NCBI GenBank assembly: GCA_025357835.1
Contig: JANYLM010000143.1
Location: 1 to 64,000 of the forward strand
Source of the DNA: Gammaproteobacteria bacterium
GTDB lineage: Bacteria; Pseudomonadota; Gammaproteobacteria; Steroidobacterales; Steroidobacteraceae
Reading direction: 5' to 3'
DNA length: 64,000 bases
Shown: positions 54,965 to 62,209 of the stretch, piece after piece
Numbering within the stretch: the first letter of the stretch is position 1
Layout of the letters: every line of letters starts with the position of its first letter
The notes under the pieces: model-generated
What the model was told of the DNA's origin: nothing
Databases searched by the model: none
What the model saw: only the letters and a program-made list of their open reading frames with translations
Program-made: the position numbers and the translations under genes

Positions 54965-56077
54965 ATGAAGAAGAAAAAGGGCGCGCCCATCAAATCACAC
55001 GCCACGGCGCCGCGGTCCACCCCCAAGCGTACGGTTTCTAAGAAGAAACCCGCCGGCGGAGCCGCAAAATCCGCGGCTCGCCCAGTCAAAGCACGCGAAA
55101 CATCTCGCTCAAGTCAACGCAACACCGCGCGCCGCGAATTGTATCCGGCCATCGAGCCGTTTCGTCATGGCTACCTGCGCGTATCGGACGTGCATGAAAT
55201 CTACTATGAAGAATGCGGCAACCCCGCGGGCAAACCGGCCGTATTCCTGCACGGCGGGCCCGGCGCCGGCTCCGACAAGCGCGCTCGGCAATTCTTCGAC
55301 CCGCAGCACTACCGGATCGTGGTGTTCGATCAGCGCGGTTGCGGGCGCAGCCGCCCGAGCGCGAGTCTCGTCGAGAATACGACCTGGCATCTAGTCGCCG
55401 ACATAGAGCGATTGCGCAAGCATCTGGGCATCGAGCGCTGGCTGGTATTCGGCGGATCCTGGGGCAGCACCTTGGCGCTGGCCTATGCGGAGGCCAATCC
55501 CGAGCGCGTCAGCGAAATCGTGTTGCGCGGGATTTTCCTGTTGCGCTACGCCGAGATCCGTTGGTTCTATCAGCACGGCGCATCGGAAATATTTCCCGAT
55601 GCGTGGGAAGCCTATCGCGACGGCATCCCGGTCGATGAACGCGATGACTTCCTGAGCGCCTACCACGAGCGCCTGGTCGGTAGCGACAGCCGTGCCGCTT
55701 TGGCGGCGGCGCGCGCCTGGTCTGTATGGGAAGCGTCCACGAGTTTCCTGCACAGCAGTGCCGACAACATCAAGAAATGGGGCGAAGATCAATTCGCGCT
55801 GGCCGTGGCGCGAATCGAGTGCCACTACTTCGTGAATCGGGGCTTCCTGCGCAGCGAAAGCCAATTGCTGGACGATGTAGCTCGCATCCGCCACATTCCC
55901 ACGACCATCGTGCAGGGACGCTATGACGTCGTCTGCCCCGCAACCAGCGCGTGGGATTTGCATCGCGCCTGGCCCGAGGCGGACTTGCGCATCGTGCCGG
56001 ATGCCGGCCACTCGGCGTTCGAGCTGGGGAATTCGCACGAGCTCATACTCGCGACCGATCGGTACCGCAGTCGCTGA
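54965..56077 (+). CDS. pip: Proline iminopeptidase with basic N-terminal extension
   Basis: Alpha/beta hydrolase removing N-terminal proline, S33 family. The catalytic domain starts near residue 60 (YPAIEPFRHGYLRVSD); FLHGGPGAGSD is the oxyanion loop, FGGSWGSTLALAYAEANPE holds the nucleophilic Ser, and GRYDVVCPA and DAGHSAFE the Asp and His. The first 55 residues are a Lys/Ala/Arg/Ser-rich tail, foreign to the family (usual length about 315). ATG at 54965 has GAGGA six bases upstream, so the extension is likely translated. Confidence 0.88.
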   Translation: MKKKKGAPIKSHATAPRSTPKRTVSKKKPAGGAAKSAARPVKARETSRSSQRNTARRELYPAIEPFRHGYLRVSDVHEIYYEECGNPAGKPAVFLHGGPGAGSDKRARQFFDPQHYRIVVFDQRGCGRSRPSASLVENTTWHLVADIERLRKHLGIERWLVFGGSWGSTLALAYAEANPERVSEIVLRGIFLLRYAEIRWFYQHGASEIFPDAWEAYRDGIPVDERDDFLSAYHERLVGSDSRAALAAARAWSVWEASTSFLHSSADNIKKWGEDQFALAVARIECHYFVNRGFLRSESQLLDDVARIRHIPTTIVQGRYDVVCPATSAWDLHRAWPEADLRIVPDAGHSAFELGNSHELILATDRYRSR

Positions 56078-56084
56078 GAGTCCT

Positions 56085-56552
56085 ATGGAACTTGCCACAC
56101 TGGGACTGGCCCGCGCCACCGATGCGCGCGAAATCGCGGAAATGTCGCGCGATCTGATCGAACAGGGACTGGCCTGGTCCTGGACGCCGACACGCGTGCA
56201 GCACTTTATTTCAGGACTCGAATCCTCGGTGGTAGTCGCTCGGCGCGAACGGCGGGTCGCTGCCTTCGCCATCATGCATTTCGGGGACGACGTGGCGCAT
56301 TTGAATTTACTGGCCGTGGCGCCGGAGCATCGCCGTCAGGGGCTTGGGCGGCAACTCATGAGCTGGCTGACCGTCACCGCGATCGAAGCCGGCGTGTTTC
56401 GCATCAATCTTGAATTACGTACGGGCAACGAAGCGGCGCGAATCTTCTACAATTGCTTGGGCTTTGACCAGCTGGGGGTCGTGCAGGGCTACTATCAGGG
56501 CCGAGAGGCGGCACTGCGCATGTCGCGACGCCTGGCGAAGAACCAGTGCTGA
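56085..56552 (+). CDS. GNAT-family acetyltransferase
   Basis: The 155-residue N-acetyltransferase has LNLLAVAPEHRRQGLGRQLM as the acetyl-CoA pyrophosphate loop (motif A) and GNEAARIFYNCLGF (motif B). The pattern is close to RimI-like enzymes, but the acceptor is unknown. ATG at 56085 lies eight bases after the pip stop with a GAGAG site. Its last 58 bases overlap the convergent membrane cytochrome-like gene. Confidence 0.85.
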   Translation: MELATLGLARATDAREIAEMSRDLIEQGLAWSWTPTRVQHFISGLESSVVVARRERRVAAFAIMHFGDDVAHLNLLAVAPEHRRQGLGRQLMSWLTVTAIEAGVFRINLELRTGNEAARIFYNCLGFDQLGVVQGYYQGREAALRMSRRLAKNQC

Positions 56553-56968
56553 ATCACAAACCCCGTGATGCCAATCCCTAAGGCGTCGTGTGCAATGGCC
56601 GCCAGATGCTGCCATCGGTCGTCGCTGGTGAAGAATAAGGCGAATCCGCTCACCGCGAGGAGCGCGAATAAAACGGCGAGCGTCGCGCCACTCACGCGCC
56701 GCAATCGACCGGGCCACCACCGCAACACATGCCGAGCCGTAACCCAACCCAACAGATACAGGCTTAAGATCGCGATAACCCCGTGAATCAACAGGATGGC
56801 CGGTTGCCATGGATGGGGAGTCGTGCCGAATGGACCTCTCGACTCGAAAAACCGATCCAACACCAGCCACGCGATGCCCGAAAGCCAGAGCGCGCCGAAT
56901 ATCGAATAGATGGCCAGCCGTTTGCGTGCGGGCATGCGGTCGCGCAATGCGGACGCCTTAGCCGGCAT
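56495..56968 (-). CDS. Four-helix membrane protein with paired His, possible b-type cytochrome
   Basis: The 157-residue protein has four hydrophobic helices. His residues occur as LIHG and TARHV on TM2 (19 positions apart) and AIAHD and VIQHW on TM4 (14 apart). The TM4 spacing resembles that of axial heme ligands in small cytochrome b561-like proteins. No family is certain. It follows the FMN-binding protein on the same strand, so the two may form an electron path across the membrane. No SD is visible; ATG at 56968 is the first start after that gene (56935 is an alternative). Its end overlaps the GNAT gene. Confidence 0.55.
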   Translation of the reverse strand: MPAKASALRDRMPARKRLAIYSIFGALWLSGIAWLVLDRFFESRGPFGTTPHPWQPAILLIHGVIAILSLYLLGWVTARHVLRWWPGRLRRVSGATLAVLFALLAVSGFALFFTSDDRWQHLAAIAHDALGIGITGFVIQHWFFARRRDMRSAASRP

Positions 56969-57026
56969 TCGCAGCGGATCTAGCTGCCGATACCCTCGCG
57001 CTTGCTCTCCGCTCCGCAGGGGACTG

Positions 57027-57584
57027 CTAGCCTGCGGCACGGACCGGTCGCAATGCGGACTGCCATAGGGCCAGCAGCCAACGTACGCCTTGTGTGACGT
57101 GTTCCGAGGACAGGGTGGCGCCGGAAATATTCTTGATGTCGGTACGGAAACGCAATTGTTCGAGGGTGTCACGGCGATCGAATTGCGCACGCCATGCGGA
57201 GTTGCGGATTTCACCGCCGTGACTCTCGCGATACGCCAGGATCTCAAGGCTGCGCAGCGCCCCACCGGCATCGATTCCTACGCCGTAGGTGATGAGGCTT
57301 TGCCGTCCGATCACTTCGTCGACGAAGACATGCCCCAGCAGCACGCCGGCGCGCTTCGCGCTCCAGATGCGCACTATTCCATGCGGCGGCTGCGGACCGG
57401 CGCGGGTCAATAAGACCTGTAATTGCTCGGGGGTCTGCGGCAACAGCACTTCTTGGAAGGCATCGGCCTGCGGAAAGATCGCCTTCTGGAGCGCATCCAC
57501 GCTGAGGTACTCGGCCGCCACCACCACCGGAACCGGCAGTAGGGCCGCCAGCATGAGGCCCGGAGTGAGATATCGGTGATTCAC
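57027..57584 (-). CDS. Exported FMN-binding protein with covalent flavinylation motif
   Basis: The 185-residue protein has a signal peptide or anchor (about residues 5-25, LMLAALLPVPVVVAAEYLS) and an FMN_bind domain like that of NqrC/RnfG. ISGATLSSEHVT near the C-terminus is the motif in which ApbE attaches FMN to a Thr through a phosphoester. ITYGVGIDAGGALRSLEIL is the usual strand pair. GTG at 57584 is chosen because the ATG at 57623 lies inside the predicted -10, so it would not be transcribed. An ApbE gene lies 2.4 kb away. Confidence 0.8.
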   Translation of the reverse strand: MNHRYLTPGLMLAALLPVPVVVAAEYLSVDALQKAIFPQADAFQEVLLPQTPEQLQVLLTRAGPQPPHGIVRIWSAKRAGVLLGHVFVDEVIGRQSLITYGVGIDAGGALRSLEILAYRESHGGEIRNSAWRAQFDRRDTLEQLRFRTDIKNISGATLSSEHVTQGVRWLLALWQSALRPVRAAG

Positions 57585-57608
57585 ATGGCTCAGACGGCTA
57601 TTACGAAT

Positions 57609-57644
57609 AGGAATTATTATCATTTAGTTGCGTAATGATAGCAA
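57609..57644 (-). promoter_or_regulatory. Promoter with -10 inside a Fur-box-like site
   Basis: On the minus strand TTGCTA (57644-57639) and GATAAT (57621-57616) are separated by 17 bases. GATAAT belongs to a 19-mer (57627-57609) with AATGATAATAATT, matching 12 positions of the Fur consensus. A further TAATGATA half-site lies on the plus strand at 57633-57640. The arrangement predicts repression by Fur with iron. Confidence 0.55.
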
Positions 57645-57666
57645 GCGAGCCCGACGGCCTAATTCG

Positions 57667-59808
57667 TCAAGTTGCCGCGGCGCGACTCGTTCCCGAACCG
57701 GGCAACTCGTGGTGCATGTCTCCTTGCTGAATCAGCGGCTTAGGATGGTTATGGGGAAACACGACTGAAATCCGGCAGCCTCGACCTGGAGCGGTGTCAA
57801 CCGTCATCTCGCCGGCGGCGGCGCGCACCCGATCCACCACGCTCCACAGCCCGAAACCCTCGGACCGTGGCTCGAACAAGCTGAGCTGCCACTCGAATCC
57901 CACGCCGCGATCTTCCACCACGACGCGTAGCTCACTGGTCTTCTGTGTGACCGTGACGACCGCCGACTGCACGCCGGAATGCTTGACGACATTGCGCAGC
58001 AACTCTCGAATGAGTTTGAATACGAGCACGCGAAGCTCCAGGTCATACCCGGCGGCGTCCGCGTCGACATTCAGCTCCACATGCAAATTGTCCTTGCCAC
58101 GCATGTATACGCTGAGCCACTTGAGCGCGGGCTCCAATCCAAGGTCATACAGACCCGGGGGGCTCAGGTCGGCGATCACCCTTTGAGTGATCGCCTGCAC
58201 CTCGCGCACGGTATGGGTCGCCTCGCTGAGAAGAAGCCGTACTTCGGGCGACGCGCGCAAGGCCACCGCCTCGAGGGTCAGTGCCAGACCGGCCAGGTGC
58301 TGACCGATACCATCGTGCAGGTCCACCGCGGTCGCTCGCCGGGCGCGCTCTTCCGCGCCGACCAATTGCCGCGCGTACAACTGCAGCCGATCCTGCTTTT
58401 GGCGCAGACGGTGGTTCAGTTCAACCAGCTCGGTGACATCGCGCGCGATGCACCAGACACGCACCAGCTTGCCTTCCTCCACCACGCCGCGGAATCCCGT
58501 GATATACGTGAACTGACGGGATTCGTTCGACAAGGTAAATTGCAGTCCGTCCGCCGAGTAGCCCTGATGCGCCGCCGTTCCGATATGTTCAAGGTAAACC
58601 GCGGACCAGGGCACATCGGCGCGCCATAATCGGGCATCGGTCTCGGTCAGCCCGAACAGTCTATTCAGCCGCAGATAGAGCAAGTTACATTCGGCCACAT
58701 AGGCATGCTCACGCAGCCACGCGATCTGTTCGCTCGCCGAAAGGTTCGGAGCCATCGGCACATCCAGTTCGATACGCCACACAGCTTCGGAACTCTGTTC
58801 GATGAAGTTGTGGTATCGCTCGCCGCTGGCGCGCAACTGGCGCACGGTGTTTCGCATCTCGAGCAGCACGATGGACAACATGAAATTAATCACGACCACC
58901 GTCGCTAAGTACAATTGCAGCGCGCCGACCCGCACAAAGGGATTCGGATCGTCCGCGAAAGGTCCGTTGCCGCGGCTTGCAAAATATGACGCCATGAGCG
59001 CGGCAACGGCCGCGAACGAGGTACACCAGCGCGGCGGCAGGCGAAATGCCGCGACGATCACCAGCGCCAGCAATATGAACGGCAGATCGAAGATGGTGGT
59101 GACGCTGCCGGGCGGCGCCGAAAACACCCAAATCGTCATACCGAGTAGTGCACAGCCCACCAGCACCAACTCACGGATGGGCGGCGAGGGGACGGACATT
59201 TCAGGCTTGCGCCACCGCACGGCCCAGCCGGTCACGACCGGGGCGACGCATAGGGATCCCAACCAATTCCCCGCCCACCACAGCTGCCAGTTGCGCCAAT
59301 ATTCGGCGCTGCCCAGCCACTCGCCGGAACCATAGGCACCCACTACCGCGCTGGCCGCCGAACCGAGCGCGACTGCCGCGAAGAACAGCAACACATACCG
59401 AACCCTTGCAAGTTCCGGAGCCGCCATGAGTCGGCCGGCGACCAGTGCGCCTACGATGCCGTCGAGCGAATTGGCAAATACGAAGGGCACGTGCAGGATC
59501 CAGTTCCGGCTAAAATTGTCGCTGCGTACGACGGCGATGGCGATTTCCATGGCCATTTGTACGCCCACGATCCAGATCCAATTGCGCCGCGGCGAAAACC
59601 AGAGCGCCATGAACAGCAGGCCCGAGGCCGGCCAGATGATGGTCAATTGATGGGAACTCTCGCGCAACACCAAGCCGAGACTCACCAGCGTCGCGTAGAG
59701 TAAACCGAAGGCGGCGAGCGACAGGACACGTCGCGCAATTCCGTGGCGCATGAAGTCCCAGGCAAGATCTGACTTGTGGTCTTCGGTCAGCCGGGCCGCC
59801 ATCGTCAC
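57667..59808 (-). CDS. MASE1-domain sensor histidine kinase (NarX/DegS type)
   Basis: Membrane sensor kinase, 713 residues. The N-terminal 310 residues form a MASE1-like domain with about eight helices (TIIWPASGLLFMALWFSPRR and NSLDGIVGALVAGRLM). A PAS-like segment follows around 330-460, then HisKA_3 with the phosphorylated His near 498 in ATAVDLHDGIGQHLAGLALT. The HATPase has LIRELLRNVVKHSG, DRGVGFEW and GFGLWSVVDRVRAAAG. GTG at 59808 is favoured (GGAGG eight bases upstream); GTG 59814 and ATG 59802 are alternatives. No response regulator is in the window. Confidence 0.88.
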   Translation of the reverse strand: MTMAARLTEDHKSDLAWDFMRHGIARRVLSLAAFGLLYATLVSLGLVLRESSHQLTIIWPASGLLFMALWFSPRRNWIWIVGVQMAMEIAIAVVRSDNFSRNWILHVPFVFANSLDGIVGALVAGRLMAAPELARVRYVLLFFAAVALGSAASAVVGAYGSGEWLGSAEYWRNWQLWWAGNWLGSLCVAPVVTGWAVRWRKPEMSVPSPPIRELVLVGCALLGMTIWVFSAPPGSVTTIFDLPFILLALVIVAAFRLPPRWCTSFAAVAALMASYFASRGNGPFADDPNPFVRVGALQLYLATVVVINFMLSIVLLEMRNTVRQLRASGERYHNFIEQSSEAVWRIELDVPMAPNLSASEQIAWLREHAYVAECNLLYLRLNRLFGLTETDARLWRADVPWSAVYLEHIGTAAHQGYSADGLQFTLSNESRQFTYITGFRGVVEEGKLVRVWCIARDVTELVELNHRLRQKQDRLQLYARQLVGAEERARRATAVDLHDGIGQHLAGLALTLEAVALRASPEVRLLLSEATHTVREVQAITQRVIADLSPPGLYDLGLEPALKWLSVYMRGKDNLHVELNVDADAAGYDLELRVLVFKLIRELLRNVVKHSGVQSAVVTVTQKTSELRVVVEDRGVGFEWQLSLFEPRSEGFGLWSVVDRVRAAAGEMTVDTAPGRGCRISVVFPHNHPKPLIQQGDMHHELPGSGTSRAAAT

Positions 59809-59945
59809 GTTCACAACCTCCCTAGTATCCGAACCATCGGCCTACCCTGCGCCCACTGTTCCCGGCGAGCAATTTGCTGAATAATTGTGCGCCTATTTTC
59901 TGCGAAACTACAAAGACCTGGTTGTCATAAATCACCTGAAACCCC

Positions 59946-60752
59946 GTGCTGCAAACATCCGACTCGCTTAATGACACGGCAGACTGCGTTTCCCGACTGC
60001 GCATAGGAATGGGAACCATCGTCGCGATCAGCGCCGAGGCGCACACGGCGCAAAGCGCTCTGTGTGGCATAGAGGCAGCTTTCGCAGCTATCGACCAAGT
60101 CGACAGGCTCATGCATCCCACGCGGATCGGCGGCGACTTGGTCGCCATTCACCAAGGCAAGCTCGGGGCACCCGTGGCCGTACATGCCTGGACCTGGGAA
60201 GTGCTGGCGCTATCGCGACATATGAATCAGATATCTCACGGAGCTTTCGATCCCTGCTTACCCGGCGCTCAGGGTGGATTCGCGGATCTACAGCTTGTGC
60301 CACCGCAATCCGTAATCCTGCATCGGTCGCTGCGCATCGATCTCGGCGGCATCGCAAAAGGCTATGCAATCGACCGTGCGCTTGACGCGCTGCGCGCCGT
60401 CGGTTGCCGCAGCGGTCTAGTCAACGCGGGTGGCGACCTGGCGGTATTCGGCGACCGCAGTTACCCCGTGGTAATCAGGGGTCAGTGTGCTGCCGGCAGC
60501 ATGGTCGAGCTCAAGAATTCAGCACTGGCCAGCAGCGATGTTTGCAGTTCAGCACGACCCGCCGAGCATCGTGGTTACTACCACGGAGTAACTCGCCGCG
60601 AGATCGGATCAGGCCGCGTCAGCGTCAGCGCACCGCGCGCTGCGATCGCCGATGCCCTCACTAAGTGCCTGCTCGCCGACCCTGGGCCAGCAAGTGTGGC
60701 ATTGCTCGAGACCTTCGATGCACGACTGATTGTCTGCGAAGTCAGTCCATGA
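59946..60752 (+). CDS. apbE: ApbE-family FAD:protein FMN transferase
   Basis: Transfers FMN from FAD to Thr/Ser of a target protein. Motifs are GMGTIVAISAEA near the N-terminus, IDLGGIAKGYAIDRALDAL, VNAGGDLAVFGD, and the C-terminal VSAPRAAIADALTKCLLA. The 268 residues start at a GTG; there is no signal peptide or lipobox, unlike typical periplasmic ApbE, so the protein may act in the cytoplasm or the start may be wrong. The early AIDQVDRLMHPTRIGGDL segment departs from the usual form. The likely client is the FMN-binding protein 2.4 kb away. Confidence 0.82.
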   Translation: MLQTSDSLNDTADCVSRLRIGMGTIVAISAEAHTAQSALCGIEAAFAAIDQVDRLMHPTRIGGDLVAIHQGKLGAPVAVHAWTWEVLALSRHMNQISHGAFDPCLPGAQGGFADLQLVPPQSVILHRSLRIDLGGIAKGYAIDRALDALRAVGCRSGLVNAGGDLAVFGDRSYPVVIRGQCAAGSMVELKNSALASSDVCSSARPAEHRGYYHGVTRREIGSGRVSVSAPRAAIADALTKCLLADPGPASVALLETFDARLIVCEVSP

Positions 60753-61082
60753 CCGGTACCCGCCCGGGCCGCTATGGAATTCGGCTGGCAGGGTACGCGC
60801 CCCGGTTAAAACAATCGCCCCGTCATCGCGAAATGCCGGTCGAATGTCATGGCGATGTCCAACACTTGGCCCAGTATTGCGCGATCGGCCAGGCTGTTTC
60901 CGACTGAGCGCGCCGGTCAGGCGCATCGGCCGCCCGTAACGCGCTGCTGCCCTGCGGGCCAATCAATAAACCTCGGAATTAGCGGTACCACCTATTGGTA
61001 GTTTACCGCATACCAATTAGCGTTTCCCTGTATCCTTGATATTGTCCCTCGTCAAACGTCCAAGCCCGCTCCGGAGATTTTT
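60753..61082. other. Intergenic region with a possible gene remnant
   Basis: No intact gene is visible. On the minus strand about 36 codons (60914 to the TAA at 60806) read as a plausible coding tail ending LDIAMTFDRHFAMTGRLF, a pattern that could be the last strand of an outer-membrane protein, but it has no start and a stop lies just upstream. The right end carries a dyad and the SD (CGGAG) of the next gene. Confidence 0.3.
60994..61017. promoter_or_regulatory. Dyad upstream of the metallo-beta-lactamase-fold gene
   Basis: A perfect 7-bp inverted repeat (ATTGGTA at 60994-61000 and TACCAAT at 61011-61017) with a ten-base spacer lies about 65 bases before the gene. It is a possible operator of a LysR- or TetR-like regulator; none is encoded beside it. 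Confidence 0.35.
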
Positions 61083-62045
61083 ATGACATTGAACTACCGG
61101 CTGTGCAGTGCCGCCATAGCGCTTGCGGTCACCGTCGTATTCGGTGCCGCCGCCGAGGCGGGCGCACCCCAACAAAAGACTCAGGCACCCGGCTACTACC
61201 GGTCGATGCTGGGCGAGTTTGAGGTGACGGCGCTGTCCGACGGCACCTTCTCGGCAGAGGCAGGCAAGCTGCTCACCAACATCACACCCAAGCAACTCGA
61301 CACTGCGCTGGCGCAGTCCTTCCTGAAGGACCCGTTCGAGATGTCGGTCAATGGCTTCCTCGTCAACACCGGCGCGAAACTGGTGCTAATCGATACCGGC
61401 GCCGGCACGCTTTTCGGGCCCACGCTGGGCAAGCTGCTTGCAAATCTCAAGGCATCGGGCTATCGGCCGGAACAAGTGGACGAGATCTATATCACGCACA
61501 TGCACGATGACCACATTGGCGGGCTTGCTGCAGACGGCAAACTCGCCTTTCCCAACGCCATCGTGCGCGCCGCCCAGCAGGACGCCGATTTCTGGCTGAG
61601 CAAGGCAAAGATGGATGCGGCGCCGGCGGAACACAGGGAAAGTTTCCAAAGCGCAATGAATATGCTTAATCCGTACATTTCCGCAGGCAAATTCAAAGCT
61701 TTTAGCAGCGACACCGAACTCGCGCCCGGCATCCGAGCCGTGGCCACTCCCGGTCACACCCCTGGGCATACCATTTACATCGTCGAGAGCAAGGGTCAGA
61801 AGCTCGTGCTATGGGGCGATCTAATGCACATCGCGGCCGCCCAATTCCCCAATCCGTCGGTGACCATCCAATTCGATACTGACTCGGTTAATGCAGCCGC
61901 GCAACGCCAGAAGGTGTTCGCCGACGTGGCCCAACACGGCTACTGGGTTGGCGGAGCACATCTATCGTTTCCGGGCATAGGACATCTGCGTACCGAGGGT
62001 TCGGGGTACGTTTTCGTGCCGGCGAACTACAGCGCGCTTCACTAG
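61083..62045 (+). CDS. Exported metallo-beta-lactamase-fold hydrolase
   Basis: Periplasmic or secreted MBL-fold protein, 320 residues, with a signal peptide (AIALAVTVVFGAAAEA, cleaved near residue 28). Zinc-binding motifs are THMHDDHIGG, PGHTPGHT, LWGDLMH and a C-terminal AHLSFPGIGH. The layout is that of the AttM/AiiA-like and alkylsulfatase-like lactonases and hydrolases. The substrate is unknown. ATG follows CGGAG. Confidence 0.88.
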   Translation: MTLNYRLCSAAIALAVTVVFGAAAEAGAPQQKTQAPGYYRSMLGEFEVTALSDGTFSAEAGKLLTNITPKQLDTALAQSFLKDPFEMSVNGFLVNTGAKLVLIDTGAGTLFGPTLGKLLANLKASGYRPEQVDEIYITHMHDDHIGGLAADGKLAFPNAIVRAAQQDADFWLSKAKMDAAPAEHRESFQSAMNMLNPYISAGKFKAFSSDTELAPGIRAVATPGHTPGHTIYIVESKGQKLVLWGDLMHIAAAQFPNPSVTIQFDTDSVNAAAQRQKVFADVAQHGYWVGGAHLSFPGIGHLRTEGSGYVFVPANYSALH

Positions 62046-62209
62046 CGCGACGCCGACACTCAGCATGGCATTGGCGCGACGCACTTCGATCAGGCCCTGA
62101 ACGCGCTGATGCTGCTGCCTTCGTCGCCTTGAGCAAGGGCGACGCCGTCGGTGCCATGACATTCGGCACGCCGCAATCGCTGGAGAAGCGCTTTGCGCAA
62201 AAGTCATAG
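62046..62209 (+). other. Intergenic tail with a possible coding remnant
   Basis: From about 62090 one plus-strand frame reads through AAFVALSKGDAVGAMTFGTP, then QSLEKRFAQKS, to a TAG at 62207-62209, overlapping the end of the glxD-like gene. It lacks a start and no family is recognised. It may be the decayed end of a former gene or chance. Confidence 0.25.
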
